Source: Acinetobacter rongchengensis
GTDB lineage: Bacteria; Pseudomonadota; Gammaproteobacteria; Pseudomonadales; Moraxellaceae
Assembly (NCBI RefSeq): GCF_003611475.1
Contig: NZ_RAXT01000016.1
Span: 1-64,000, forward strand
Direction: 5' to 3'
Length of the DNA: 64,000 bases
Shown: positions 26,067-35,441 of the stretch, piece after piece
Layout of the letters: the number at the start of each line of letters is the position of its first letter
Position numbering within the stretch: position 1 is the stretch's first letter
Notes under the pieces: model-generated
The model's database searches: none
The model's input: only the letters and a program-made list of their open reading frames with translations
Told to the model about the DNA's origin: nothing
Translations under genes and position numbers: made by a program

Positions 26067-27149
26067 CTATTCTCCCACTTGCTTTAGGTCTTTTGAGAAA
26101 TATTTTTTCCGCAACCACAAAGACACACTCACCAAAAGAACCAATACTGGAACTTCAACCAAAGGACCGATCACCGTGGTAAATGCAACAGGTGAAGCCA
26201 ACCCAAATGTTGCGATAGCTACAGCAAGTGCCAACTCAAAATTATTACCTGCTGCAGTAAATGAAATGGCCGTTGTCCGTGGGTAATCATTTCCCATCCA
26301 TTTACTCATAAAGAAACTGAGGAAAAACATCACCACAAAGTAAATCGTCAAAGGAATGGCGATTCGTAGTACATCTAAAGGTAAATGAACAACTTCTGCG
26401 CCTTTTAAACTAAACATCGCAACAATCGTGAATAACAAAGCCAATAGACTCAATGGGCTAATTTTTGGAATAAATTGAGTCTCATACCATTGTAAACCTT
26501 TGGCTTTAATCAGGATAAGTCGACTTAAAAAACCCAATAAAAAAGGAATACCTAAATAAATCAGCACAGCATGGGTAATTGTCCAAAACCCCACGTCAAT
26601 CACTTGCCCTTCCACACCAAAGTATGGTGGTAAGAAACTTAGAAAAAGCCATGCATAACTACTAAAAAATAGAATCTGAAAAATACTGTTAAAAGCAACA
26701 AGCCCTGCAACATATTGATGATCGCCACATGCCAAACCATTCCACACCAATACCATGGCAATACAACGTGCTAAACCAATCAGAATCAGACCCGTCATAT
26801 ATTCAGGATAAGCATGTAAAAAAATGATGGCTAAAGCAAACATTAAACACGGCGCAATCAACCAGTTTTGAACCAATGACAGCATCAAGGTACGTTTATC
26901 TTTAAACACTTGTGGCAAGGTTGCATAGTCCACTTTGGCTAAAGGCGGATACATCATTAAAACTAAGCCAATTGCAATAGGAATATTGACCGAAGCGACA
27001 CTTAAACGATCTAAAGCGGCAGAAGCTTGTGGAAAGTAGACGCCTATCCCGATCCCCAAAGCCATCGCAATAAAAATCCATAATGTTAAATTACGATCTA
27101 AAAAAGACAGTTTAGATGCAGACATACTCGTGTTCTCTTGCTCGCTCAC
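26067..27149 (-). CDS. acr3: ACR3-family arsenite efflux permease
   Basis: The 360-residue protein has about ten membrane spans and the ACR3 signature [16 protein letters not shown] with the essential Cys in the fourth span. A second conserved block is [24 protein letters not shown]. Acr3 exports arsenite using the proton-motive force. It starts 2 bp after arsR ends, so both are translated from one message. The arsH scar follows at once. The ArsB-type permease is unrelated in sequence, so acr3 is the better name. Confidence 0.93.
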   Translation of the reverse strand: MSEQENTSMSASKLSFLDRNLTLWIFIAMALGIGIGVYFPQASAALDRLSVASVNIPIAIGLVLMMYPPLAKVDYATLPQVFKDKRTLMLSLVQNWLIAPCLMFALAIIFLHAYPEYMTGLILIGLARCIAMVLVWNGLACGDHQYVAGLVAFNSIFQILFFSSYAWLFLSFLPPYFGVEGQVIDVGFWTITHAVLIYLGIPFLLGFLSRLILIKAKGLQWYETQFIPKISPLSLLALLFTIVAMFSLKGAEVVHLPLDVLRIAIPLTIYFVVMFFLSFFMSKWMGNDYPRTTAISFTAAGNNFELALAVAIATFGLASPVAFTTVIGPLVEVPVLVLLVSVSLWLRKKYFSKDLKQVGE

Positions 27150-27151
27150 AT

Positions 27152-27475
27152 TTAATCACAGCAATGAGCGGATTTCATATTACTTAGGCTATTTTCAGAA
27201 ACATCAATATGTTGCTGAGCAATAATGTTTAAAACTGCAACAGCCCACTCAGGTAAATCAGGATTTAAACGGTAATAAACCCATTGCCCTTTGCGTTGAT
27301 CGAGTAAAATCGATAGATTTCTAAGTAAAGCTAAATGTCTCGAAATTTTCGGTTGGCTCAAATCCAATCCTGCCGTCATTTCACAGACACAGACATTATC
27401 TTTTACCATCACCATTTTCAAAATATTGAGCCGAGTTGGGTCAGATAAGCACTTAAAGAAATCAGTTTGATCCAT
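27152..27475 (-). CDS. arsR: ArsR-family arsenic-responsive repressor
   Basis: The 107-residue protein is a small winged-helix repressor. It has [17 protein letters not shown] at the start, the metal-binding CVCEM motif in the recognition region, and the DNA-reading helix [15 protein letters not shown] Cys pair ends the chain (SAHCCD), which may add a ligand. ArsR releases DNA on binding arsenite. It heads the arsR-acr3 operon and is divergent from arsC, with a palindrome in between. Confidence 0.93.
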   Translation of the reverse strand: MDQTDFFKCLSDPTRLNILKMVMVKDNVCVCEMTAGLDLSQPKISRHLALLRNLSILLDQRKGQWVYYRLNPDLPEWAVAVLNIIAQQHIDVSENSLSNMKSAHCCD

Positions 27476-27517
27476 ATTGCCCCCTCAATTTAAAATTTTA
27501 AATATATGCTATTGCGA

Positions 27518-27529
27518 ATATACGTATAT
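27518..27529. promoter_or_regulatory. Candidate ArsR operator
   Basis: A perfect 12-bp palindrome ATATACGTATAT in the 95-bp gap between arsR and arsC, where ArsR would repress both directions. Confidence 0.55.
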
Positions 27530-27570
27530 CCACATATAAATGCAATATTGCTTTCAACCAGAGAATCAAC

Positions 27571-28002
27571 ATGCCATCAAATCAGATTAAAATTTATCAC
27601 AACCCTGCTTGTGGGACTTCACGGAATACATTGGCGCTCATTCGTAATTCAGGGCAAGAACCTGAAGTGATTGAATATTTGCACAATCCGCCGACTCAAG
27701 ATCAATTGATTCGGATGATTCAGCAATCAGGTTTATCGGTGCGTGAAGCTATGCGCAAAAATGTCGAAGTTTATCAAGATTTACAATTAGAACAGCCACA
27801 TTGGACAGATGAACAACTCATCGAATTGATGTTGAAATACCCTATTTTGATCAATCGTCCATTTGTAGTGACTGAATTAGGTGTCAGATTGTGCAGACCT
27901 TCAGAACTCGTTTTGGATATTTTATCTGCACCACAACTTCATCCCTTCAGTAAAGAAGATGGTGAAATTATTATCGATCAACAACTCAAACGAATAAAAT
28001 AA
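27571..28002 (+). CDS. arsC: Arsenate reductase, glutaredoxin-dependent (ArsC)
   Basis: The 143-residue protein matches the plasmid R773-type ArsC family: IYHNPACGTSRNTLALIRNSG with the catalytic Cys, then NPPTQDQL and the conserved LINRPFVVTELGVRLCRPSE with Arg residues that bind arsenate. It reduces arsenate to arsenite, which Acr3 then exports. It is divergent from arsR-acr3 and so probably under the same repressor. The length is typical. Confidence 0.93.
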   Translation: MPSNQIKIYHNPACGTSRNTLALIRNSGQEPEVIEYLHNPPTQDQLIRMIQQSGLSVREAMRKNVEVYQDLQLEQPHWTDEQLIELMLKYPILINRPFVVTELGVRLCRPSELVLDILSAPQLHPFSKEDGEIIIDQQLKRIK

Positions 28003-28150
28003 TTTTTTCTCTTTTTCTAAACACTTAAATAAATTAAACATAAAATATTGATAAATATATGTTTTTAATTAAATTCAACCTAATAATCCTGAGTATTTTA
28101 CTAGGTTGAATCTTCTTTTTAAATCCCTACAATAAAGACATAATTTTTGT

Positions 28151-29567
28151 ATGCCTTTATATTTTATGCGCATCTCTCATGTTACAGAGCTTCTCTCACC
28201 TGCTGGTTCACTCAAAAATATGCGCTATGCCTTTGCTTATGGCGCAGACGCAGTTTATGCAGGTCAACCACGTTATAGTTTGCGTGTTCGTAATAATGAG
28301 TTTGATCATGACAATCTAAAAATTGGCATTTCTGAAGCACACGCTTTAGGTAAAAAATTTTATGTCGTGGTCAATATTCAACCACACAATTCTAAATTAA
28401 AAAATTTCATTCGAGACCTTGAACCGATCATTGCCATGCAGCCTGATGCTTTAATCATGTCTGATCCAGGTTTAATTATGATGGTTCGAGAGCATTTTCC
28501 AGAAGTTTCAGTTCATTTATCTGTTCAAGCCAATGCTGTGAATTGGGCAACAGTAAAATTCTGGAAAAATATGGGGTTAAGCCGTGTGATTCTGTCTCGT
28601 GAACTATCTTTAGAAGAAATTGAGGAAATTAAGCAAAATGTACCCGATATGGAAATCGAAGTTTTCGTACACGGTGCACTTTGCATGGCTTATTCCGGTC
28701 GTTGTTTACTTTCAGGCTATATGAATAAACGTGATGCAAATCAAGGCGCTTGTACCAATGCATGTCGCTGGGAATATAATATTCACGAAGCAGTACAAGA
28801 TGTATCTGGGGATGTCATTCCAGTTAAAACACTGGAGACAACATCGAACGACTGCATTAATAAAGATGCCGACGAGCAACACGCCTTACAACAACACCAA
28901 TTTGGCGAGCCGGTTTTATTACAACGCAACCAAGAAGAAATGTTTGCTGCTGAAGAAGATGAACATGGTACCTATTTCATGAACTCCAAGGATTTACGAG
29001 CAGTTCAGCATGTTGAGCGTTTAACTCAGATGGGTGTCCACTCGCTTAAAATCGAAGGACGCACCAAATCTTACTTCTATTGTGCTCGAACTGCACAAAT
29101 TTATCGCAAAGCGATTGATGATGCACAGTCAGGAAAAGCATTTGACCCAGCGTTAATGTCTCAACTTGAAGGTTTGGCAAATCGTGGCTACACCGAAGGT
29201 TTCTTACGCCGTCATGTCCATAGTGAATATCAAAACTATCAATCTGGTTCATCACGCTTTGATCACCAACAGTTTGTAGGTGAAGTTTTAGAGCGCCATG
29301 ACAACTACATCAAAATTGATGTCAAAAATCGTTTTATCGTCGGTGATTCATTAGAACTTATGACCACTTCAGGGAACGTGACTTTTATATTAACTGAAAT
29401 TTTAGATAAAAAAGGTCATTCGATTTTTGGAAGCGAAAGGTTCTGGACATGTGGTCAGCATTCCTATTCCAGCCGATGTCAAAATGGAATATGCCTTACT
29501 GATCCGTAACTTACCAAACTCGACAACCAATATTTCAGCAGCATCCTTAGCTTTTCAAGCAGTTTAA
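28151..29567 (+). pseudogene. trhP: tRNA 5-hydroxyuridine hydroxylase TrhP (peptidase U32 family), frameshifted near the 3' end
   Basis: The product matches E. coli TrhP (YegQ) from ELLSPAGSLKNMRYAF onward. It has the Cys-bearing block EVFVHGALCMAYSGRCLLSG, NQGACTNACRW, and MGVHSLKIEGRTKS. TrhP makes 5-hydroxyuridine at tRNA position 34. After DKKGHSI the frame breaks: a run of five T (29424-29428) has one base too many, giving 29 altered residues and a stop at 29509. With four T the frame continues as LEAKGSGHVVSIPIPADVK and so on to TAA at 29565-29567. This may be a real recent mutation or a homopolymer sequencing error. An extra ATG at 28166 is an alternative start. Confidence 0.85.
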
Positions 29568-29581
29568 CTAGCGAAATTAAT

Positions 29582-29845
29582 ATGGCTTTACTCATTACCA
29601 ACCAATGTATTAACTGTGATATGTGCTTAGCTGAATGCCCGAATCAAGCCATATTTGAAGGTGAAAAGTTTTATGAAATCAATGCAGAACTGTGTACCGA
29701 ATGCGTCGGTTTTTATGACCGCCAAACTTGTGTCGATGTTTGTCCGATAGAATGCATTGTTCCTGATCCGCAACATCAAGAAACTAAAGAGCAACTGCTA
29801 AATCGGTTTCATTATTTAAGTTTATTTGGTAGCAAAAGATTTTAA
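29582..29845 (+). CDS. yfhL: YfhL-family 2[4Fe-4S] ferredoxin
   Basis: The 87-residue protein has two ferredoxin motifs: CINCDMCLAECP near the start and CTECVGFYDRQTCVDVCP with the eight-residue spacer typical of the Alvin/YfhL type. The opening MALLITNQCINCDMC is almost identical to E. coli YfhL. It starts 14 bp after the natural end of trhP, so both are cotranscribed, and it may supply electrons for tRNA hydroxylation (inference). It carries low-potential electrons in the cytoplasm. Confidence 0.9.
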   Translation: MALLITNQCINCDMCLAECPNQAIFEGEKFYEINAELCTECVGFYDRQTCVDVCPIECIVPDPQHQETKEQLLNRFHYLSLFGSKRF

Positions 29846-29930
29846 TAGTAGTTGGTATTGTTCTTGCTTTGTGAATGATGTGGAAAATTCTAATAACAAT
29901 AAATAATAAGGATAAATAATTCTGAATAAC

Positions 29931-30036
29931 AAAAAAGGAACGGCGTTGTAAATCACCCTGTTCCGATAAAAGGGTAAAACAACAAGATCAAAGGGACAAA
30001 AGCCAGCATGTGTTGGGGAACATGCTGGCTTTTTTA
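29931..30036 (+). ncRNA. Two-hairpin element, copy A (possible small RNA with terminator)
   Basis: Six A and a hairpin GGAACGG...CCTGTTCC (29937-29964) are followed by AAAAGGGTAAAACA. A strong terminator then follows: AAAAGCCAGCATGT (29998-30011) with ACATGCTGGCTTTT (30020-30033) and more T. The same order of hairpin, AGGGTAAA box and GCCA..TGGC terminator recurs at 33361-33463. It may be an independent small RNA or just the yfhL terminator with a decorated leader. Confidence 0.45.
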
Positions 30037-30037
30037 T

Positions 30038-30934
30038 TCAAATTTGAATATTCACAACATAAGACTGCAAAAACTTGTCCCGACACCACTGTTTGATTTC
30101 GTTGACCACTGGATCTGCTGTAGGTAAAGTTAAAAAATAATAGCCTAATGCTTTTTCGATATAGGGTGAAACAATTTTAATCCGCTGTTGTTGCAAATCC
30201 TTTGTAATCGTAATACGGCTGAGTAGCGCCACACCTTGTCCAGATAAAACAGCCTGAATCGCATGATTTTCCTGTGTATAGAACACTTGTTGTTGAGATG
30301 CATGAATGTGTAAATTTTGTCGATCAAACCACTTCTGCCAACTGATTCGGTTTGGACAATATTCATCTCCCCAAGTAAAGTGAATTAAAGGTATGCTTGA
30401 CCAGTCGATTGTCTCAGAATTTAACGATGGATGCCCTACAGCAACATATTCATCTTCTGCCAATAATTCAACATTTACATCTTGATAGCCACCCAAACCA
30501 TAACGAATTGCAAGATCATACAAACCTGAAGCCATATTTACAGGATCATAACTGGTATGTACTCGAAACATCATATTTGGAAAACGACTTTGTAACTCGG
30601 GTAAATAAGGAATAATCCATTCACTTGCAAACGAAGATGTTGTGGTAATCGTAAATAACCGTTGTTTATGGTGTTGTAGTTGATTCAATGCTGTTTGAAT
30701 CTGTTCAAAACCTGATTGTACATGTTTAAGTAAATAATTTCCCTCTGGCGTCAATGAAATCGCACGTGTATGTCGTTCAAATAACTGTACATTTAATTGC
30801 TGTTCTAGTTTTTTAATTCGATGACTTAAAGCCGTAGGGGTTAAAAACAATTGATTCGCAGCTTTCTTGAAACTGAGATGTTCTGCAACATACTGAAATG
30901 CCAATAATTGCTCTAGTGAATAATGCAAATCCAT
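30038..30934 (-). CDS. LysR-family transcriptional regulator
   Basis: Start at the ATG 30934; the open frame runs back to a TTG at 30946. The 298-residue protein has the LysR helix-turn-helix LLAFQYVAEHLSFKKAANQLFLTPTALSHRIKKLEQQL and a GcvA-like effector domain (FARYGLGGY-type segment AIRYGLGGYQDVNVELL; QAVLSGQGVALLS). It is divergent from an FMN-dependent NADH-azoreductase gene, with a T-N11-A palindrome in the gap, and probably controls it. The inducer may be a quinone or a related electrophile, judging by the target. Confidence 0.87.
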   Translation of the reverse strand: MDLHYSLEQLLAFQYVAEHLSFKKAANQLFLTPTALSHRIKKLEQQLNVQLFERHTRAISLTPEGNYLLKHVQSGFEQIQTALNQLQHHKQRLFTITTTSSFASEWIIPYLPELQSRFPNMMFRVHTSYDPVNMASGLYDLAIRYGLGGYQDVNVELLAEDEYVAVGHPSLNSETIDWSSIPLIHFTWGDEYCPNRISWQKWFDRQNLHIHASQQQVFYTQENHAIQAVLSGQGVALLSRITITKDLQQQRIKIVSPYIEKALGYYFLTLPTADPVVNEIKQWCRDKFLQSYVVNIQI

Positions 30935-30950
30935 TTTAAAGCCCAATGCA

Positions 30951-30963
30951 TGAATTTAATTCA
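30951..30963. promoter_or_regulatory. Candidate LysR box
   Basis: TGAATTTAATTCA is a 13-bp palindrome of the T-N11-A form, 17 bp before the LysR start and about 85 bp before the azoreductase start. Confidence 0.5.
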
Positions 30964-31047
30964 CTTATAACATGTATTGTTATCGTTTGTCGCCGTTTAA
31001 TGATTGCATGAAAATATGATCAACAAATCAAGAAAAGGCCAATTAAA

Positions 31048-31725
31048 ATGACCAATATATTAAGAATAGATGCAAGTGCACGTACTGGTATCTCAGGAAT
31101 ACATCCTCACGGATCTTTAAGTCGACGTTTAACTGAACTATTTGTAAATACATGGAATGAAATTGATTCATCCATACAGATTAAAATACGTGATGTAGGG
31201 AAAAATCCACCACCACTCATTGACGAAGAATGGATTGTTTCAGAATTTGGCTATGCTGAATCATCTGAAAAAGCACAACAACGCTTACAGTTGAGTGATG
31301 AACTGATTGCTGAGTTAAATTGGGCAGATCTTATTGTTCTCGGGGTTCCAATGTATAACTTTGGGCCACCTGCACATTTAAAAGCATATATTGATAATAT
31401 CGTGAGAATGAACAAAACCTATCAGTTTGATAGTCGTAAAGAACAGCCTTATACAGGTTTACTCAGCCACGAAAAGCCTATCGTTATTTTATCTGCACGT
31501 GGCGGACATGATTTTCAGTCTCCCAATGCACCTTTTAAGAATCATGTTGAACCATCAATTAAAACTGCATTTAACTTTATGGGAATAAATCAATTCTACG
31601 AAATTGCAATTGAATATCAGGAACATGGAGGTGAATTATTGCAAAAGTCTATTGCAAAAGCAGAGTTAGAATTAAAAGCTTTGGTGCATGATTTACATCA
31701 ACAATTCAGTCTTAAAAAACATTGA
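31048..31725 (+). CDS. FMN-dependent NADH-azoreductase/quinone reductase (AzoR-like)
   Basis: The 225-residue flavodoxin-fold protein has the FMN phosphate loop near the start (RIDASARTGISGIHPHGSLSRRL), the middle block LGVPMYNFGPPAHLKAYIDNIVR, and ILSARGG, all typical of AzoR. These enzymes reduce quinones and azo compounds by two electrons with NADH. The N-terminal loop is a few residues longer than in E. coli AzoR. Divergent control by the LysR gene is likely. It ends about 70 bp before a strong terminator. Confidence 0.85.
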   Translation: MTNILRIDASARTGISGIHPHGSLSRRLTELFVNTWNEIDSSIQIKIRDVGKNPPPLIDEEWIVSEFGYAESSEKAQQRLQLSDELIAELNWADLIVLGVPMYNFGPPAHLKAYIDNIVRMNKTYQFDSRKEQPYTGLLSHEKPIVILSARGGHDFQSPNAPFKNHVEPSIKTAFNFMGINQFYEIAIEYQEHGGELLQKSIAKAELELKALVHDLHQQFSLKKH

Positions 31726-31793
31726 GTGCTTGGCGGTAAGTAACATGATATCCATCAAGTGTTGAACCAAAGATTAATCGTAAGCTAAAAGAG

Positions 31794-31830
31794 AAAAGCC
31801 AACATATATTCAATACATGTTGGCTTTTTT
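31794..31830 (+). terminator. Terminator of the azoreductase gene (GCCA..TGGC type, copy B)
   Basis: Stem AAAAGCCAACAT (31794-31805) and ATGTTGGCTTTT (31817-31828) with more T. An imperfect G-U-rich hairpin precedes it at about 31729-31764, so it loosely resembles copies A and C, but it lacks their AGGGTAAA box. Confidence 0.8.
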
Positions 31831-31889
31831 ATTTCATTAAACTAAATTTTATTTATAAGCTCTTATTTTATATCATAATCAATACAAAA

Positions 31890-32231
31890 TTATTCAGGCT
31901 TTTGTGTTTCGCAAGCCTCTAATGCACGTAATGCAAAAGTATAAGCAGCACCTGCATTGAGTGAAATGGCTGTAGCTAATGCACCTGCAACTTCCGCTTC
32001 TGATGCGCCTTCTTTCATTGCCGCTTCTGCATGTACCGAAATACAACTTTCACAACGGGTTGTGATAGCAACAGCCAAAGAAATTAATTCACGTGTTTTT
32101 GCATCCAAAGCTTCTGCTGCAGCTGCATCATCCAAAGCTTGATAAGCTTGTAACATTTTTGGATGCTTTTTACCTAACGCACCAAATGATTTTTTAACAT
32201 GTTGTGTGTGTTCTTTCCAATCTACAAACAT
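31890..32231 (-). CDS. AhpD-like/carboxymuconolactone decarboxylase family protein
   Basis: Start at 32231 has AGGTG upstream; the open frame extends to 32303 without support. The 113-residue protein has the CMD-family core with the CxxC-x3-H motif CESCISVHAEAAMKEGASEAEV, the same redox signature as AhpD alkylhydroperoxidases. It likely acts as a thiol peroxidase or disulphide reductase; the CMD activity itself is unlikely given the CxxC. The divergent AraC-type gene, with two direct repeats at its start, suggests local control. Confidence 0.83.
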   Translation of the reverse strand: MFVDWKEHTQHVKKSFGALGKKHPKMLQAYQALDDAAAAEALDAKTRELISLAVAITTRCESCISVHAEAAMKEGASEAEVAGALATAISLNAGAAYTFALRALEACETQKPE

Positions 32232-32290
32232 TGCTTTCACCTCGTCGAATTGATAATTTAGTATTGCAATTTTTATAAGGTTAAAACCAA

Positions 32291-32323
32291 CTAAAAGTAT
32301 CAAATAACGATCTAAAAGTATCA
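32291..32323 (+). promoter_or_regulatory. Two 12-bp direct repeats, candidate AraC-type operator
   Basis: CTAAAAGTATCA at 32291-32302 and again at 32312-32323, offset by exactly 21 bp, or two helical turns. The second copy ends 4 bp before the araC-type ATG. Such spacing suits the two recognition helices of AraC proteins bound on one face. Confidence 0.65.
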
Positions 32324-32327
32324 GGCT

Positions 32328-33245
32328 ATGTTAAACAAATTAATCGAGCTGGCTCAAATCCAAGGCAGTATTGACACGGAATGCCGATTTGGAGGAAATT
32401 GGTTATATTCTATTCCAGCCATTCAGAACACCGCTATTATTCATATCGTCCGTCAGGGTAAAGGTTGGCTATATCTGAATCATAAGAAGATTCCGCTAAA
32501 TCAAGGCGACGTTATATTTTTTCCGAATGGTTCTGCACACCAACTCTTTCATTTTCAAGAGAATACTAGCGCCAACCAAATTTTAGAAAAACAATCGAAA
32601 CGTAAACAAGAAATTACAACGATCAAGCAGAACACAGGCTTAACCTTAAAGACCAACCATATACAACAACTCAATTTGAACTTATTCTGCGCACATTTCA
32701 CTTATTCAGAACATGCAGATTTATTTATCCAATTACCAGATTTTATTCATTTAAATATTGAACAATTACTCTTAGAACCACTTTTAAACTTACTCGAACA
32801 AGAAAAAATACAAAATGTTGGGCAAATGAAAGTCATCAATGCCCTCTCCGAAGTATTATTGATTTATATTTTTCGTAATTATTTAAATGCTCAACATGAC
32901 AATATTTCAGCACGTATTTTGCAATGGAATACGTCAAAACTTTCGCAACTCATTCACGCTATTTTAAAATCTCCTGAACATAAATGGAGTTTAGAGGAAA
33001 TGGCGAGCTTCCTACACTGCACTCGAATTCAACTGATTCGTCTATTTAAGAAAGACCTACATACCACACCGCATGCTTTTTTACTCAAGATCCGACTACA
33101 ACATGCGAGCTTATTGTTAAAAACAAGTCATCTATCGATTTATAATATTGCTTTAAATCTTGGCTTTCAGTCTGAAACCCATTTCGGACGAGTTTTTAAA
33201 CAACATTATTCAATGACACCACATTTGTATCGAAATTCTGATTAG
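32328..33245 (+). CDS. AraC-family transcriptional regulator
   Basis: The 305-residue protein has a cupin-type N-terminal domain (IVRQGKGWLYLNHKKIPLNQGDVIFFPNGSAHQLFHF) and two C-terminal helix-turn-helices (WSLEEMASFLHCTRIQLIRLFKKDLHTTPHAFLLKIRLQHA; then IYNIALNLGFQSETHFGRVFKQHYSMTPHLYR). This is the AraC_binding-HTH layout found in regulators next to CMD/AhpD-like or oxidoreductase genes. It is divergent from the AhpD-like gene with only 96 bp between starts and two 12-bp repeats at its own start, so autoregulation is likely. Confidence 0.88.
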   Translation: MLNKLIELAQIQGSIDTECRFGGNWLYSIPAIQNTAIIHIVRQGKGWLYLNHKKIPLNQGDVIFFPNGSAHQLFHFQENTSANQILEKQSKRKQEITTIKQNTGLTLKTNHIQQLNLNLFCAHFTYSEHADLFIQLPDFIHLNIEQLLLEPLLNLLEQEKIQNVGQMKVINALSEVLLIYIFRNYLNAQHDNISARILQWNTSKLSQLIHAILKSPEHKWSLEEMASFLHCTRIQLIRLFKKDLHTTPHAFLLKIRLQHASLLLKTSHLSIYNIALNLGFQSETHFGRVFKQHYSMTPHLYRNSD

Positions 33246-33360
33246 AATTTTTAATTGATTTCATAAATTTTCAAATCAACAGTCATTTAACATATGACTT
33301 ATCTTATTGATTGCTATTCTAGATTCAGCCAATAATCTAAATGGATTGTATATCAACAAT

Positions 33361-33463
33361 AAAAAAAGGAATTGAGCTGTTAATGACTCAATTCCAATCA
33401 AGGGTAAATCATAAGAGGAATGCAAGAAAAGCCAACGTGAATTGGGAGAGCGTTGGCTTTTCC
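33361..33463 (+). ncRNA. Two-hairpin element, copy C (possible small RNA with terminator)
   Basis: A run of A and hairpin GGAATTGAG (33368-33376)/CTCAATTCC (33387-33395) precede AATCAAGGGTAAATCA. The terminator-like stem follows: AAAAGCCAACG (33427-33437)/CGTTGGCTTTT (33451-33461). Order, spacing and the AGGGTAAA box match copy A, while the stem bases differ with compensation. It lies between the AraC-type gene and the converging ahpF. Confidence 0.5.
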
Positions 33464-33471
33464 TTTGACGC

Positions 33472-35037
33472 TTATTGACCTGAACGAATAATGTAATCAA
33501 AAGCGGATAAAGAAGCTTTAGCACCTTCACCAGCTGCAATAATGATTTGTTTATAAGGTACTGTCGTACAGTCTCCTGCAGCAAATACACCTTTTACATT
33601 GGTTTCATTGCGATCATTCACAACAATTTCATTGCGATTTGAAAGTTCAACTGCTGTGTCTTTCAAGAAATCTGTATTTGGTAATAAACCAATTTGTACA
33701 AAAATACCTGCAAGTTCAACAGTATGCTCTTGTTCAGTCGCACGATCTTGATATTTCAAAGCAGTCACTTGTGAACCATCTCCAACCACTTCAGTTGAAA
33801 GCGCATTTAGAATTACTGTGGTATTTGGCAAGCTGTTCAATTTATTTTGAAGCACTTGGTCTGCACGTAATTTGGTATCAAATTCAACCAAAGTAACATG
33901 TTCAACAATACCTGCAAGGTCAATAGCAGCTTCAACACCAGAGTTCCCGCCACCGATAACCGCAACTCTTTTGCCTTTGAAAAGTGGGCCATCACAGTGA
34001 GGACAGTATGCCACACCACGTGTTTTATACTCTTTCTCGCCTGGTACATTCATTTCTCTCCAACGTGCACCTGTAGACAGAATGACAGTTTTCGATTCAA
34101 GTTTTGCACCATTCTCAAGTTCTACCTCAACCAAACCATTGGCTGTTTGGTCTGCACCGACAATGTTTTTAACTTTTTGTAAATTCATGATATCTACACC
34201 GTACTCACGCACATGTGCTTCCATATCAGAACCGAACTTGGGACCTTGTGTTTTTTGCACTGAAATAAAGTTTTCAATGTCCATGGTATCCATGACCTGA
34301 CCACCAAAGCGCTCAGAAACAATACCAGTACGTATGCCTTTACGTGCCGCATAAACAGCTGAAGTCGCACCAGCAGGTCCGCCACCAATCACCAATACAT
34401 CAAATGCTTCTTTTGCATTTAATTTTTCAGCATCTTTAGCTGCTGCACCTGTATCTAGTTTTGCAACAATTTCTTCTAAAGTCATACGACCTTGGCCAAT
34501 ATGCTCACCATTTTGGAAAACCATAGGTACAGCTAAAATTTTACGTTCTTCCACTTCATCTTGGAAGAAAGCACCATCAATCATGGTTGCTGTTGTGCCT
34601 GGATTATTAATCGCTATCAAGTTTAAAGCTTGTACAACATCAGGACAGTTATGACAGCTTAAAGATACAAATACATCAAAATCAGCCGTGATGTTTAAGC
34701 TTTTAATTTGGCTAAGAACTTCATCAGAAACTTTAGGCGCGTAACCCGAAACTTGTAATAAAGCCAAGATCAAAGAAGTAAACTCATGCCCCATCGGTAA
34801 ACCAGCAAAGAATACACGTGGTTGTTCGCCTGCTTTAGCAATACCGAAGCTTGGTTTACGATTATTTTGCCCATCAAAACGTGCAGTCACTTTTTCAGAC
34901 AAAGCTGCAACTTCTGTCACTAGTTCTTTAATTTTTTCAGATTTTTCTGAATCATTTAAAGACGCAACCAATTCGATCGGAGCTTCCAAGCGTTCTAAAA
35001 GTGTTTTTAATTGAGCAGTTGTATTTTGATCTAACAT
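33472..35037 (-). CDS. ahpF: Alkyl hydroperoxide reductase subunit F
   Basis: The start at 35037 has GGAG upstream and yields 521 residues beginning [11 protein letters not shown], equal in length and opening to E. coli AhpF; the frame runs back to 35067. The N-terminal double thioredoxin fold carries C128-H-N-C131. The FAD domain has [19 protein letters not shown], the redox pair is YCPHCDG, and the NADH domain has [17 protein letters not shown]. AhpF passes electrons from NADH to the peroxidase AhpC, which is not in this window. Splitting of ahpC and ahpF is common in this genus. Confidence 0.93.
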   Translation of the reverse strand: MLDQNTTAQLKTLLERLEAPIELVASLNDSEKSEKIKELVTEVAALSEKVTARFDGQNNRKPSFGIAKAGEQPRVFFAGLPMGHEFTSLILALLQVSGYAPKVSDEVLSQIKSLNITADFDVFVSLSCHNCPDVVQALNLIAINNPGTTATMIDGAFFQDEVEERKILAVPMVFQNGEHIGQGRMTLEEIVAKLDTGAAAKDAEKLNAKEAFDVLVIGGGPAGATSAVYAARKGIRTGIVSERFGGQVMDTMDIENFISVQKTQGPKFGSDMEAHVREYGVDIMNLQKVKNIVGADQTANGLVEVELENGAKLESKTVILSTGARWREMNVPGEKEYKTRGVAYCPHCDGPLFKGKRVAVIGGGNSGVEAAIDLAGIVEHVTLVEFDTKLRADQVLQNKLNSLPNTTVILNALSTEVVGDGSQVTALKYQDRATEQEHTVELAGIFVQIGLLPNTDFLKDTAVELSNRNEIVVNDRNETNVKGVFAAGDCTTVPYKQIIIAAGEGAKASLSAFDYIIRSGQ

Positions 35038-35067
35038 GGTAAACATCTCCAAAGGAGTTAATTTCAT

Positions 35068-35441
35068 TTATTGAGTATATAGTACGGCAATTTAAAAAAT
35101 AGATAAAACAGTTTGTTTTCATAAAAACAATCGGTTTTTTAGTTTAATTAATTCTTAACCTCTCCTATCTTATTCTTCTAATGTTAAAGTTCAATCTTTT
35201 AATATATCCAACATAGTTTCAACACTAATTCTTTAAGTGAAAGTTCTAGTTTATTGCAAGCTTAAAATTTGATTAATCCTCAATAAAAAATAATAAATTT
35301 GCGACTATCTTTACACAAAAAATCATGCCCAATCTTCTTTCAAAGTTTTAAGCTAAATCCATAAACTTTTTTTCTCCACGATTAACTACAGTTTCTTGTT
35401 CTTAATCAAAACCTAGAATAGTAATCAAGTGAGGTAAAACA
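35068..35441. other. 374-bp gap upstream of ahpF and the GST-kappa-like gene
   Basis: Divergent A+T-rich gap that must hold both promoters. No repeat or clear OxyR-type spaced half-sites could be picked out by eye, and no small ORF with a ribosome-binding site is visible. Confidence 0.4.

Noticed and set aside
26023..26286. Plus-strand ORF opposite the acr3 C-terminus and the arsH scar
   Set aside because: Antisense shadow of acr3; Thr/Ala-rich composition is the complement of acr3 codons.
29046..29255. Minus-strand ORF within trhP
   Set aside because: Shadow frame of the trhP coding sequence without a ribosome-binding site.
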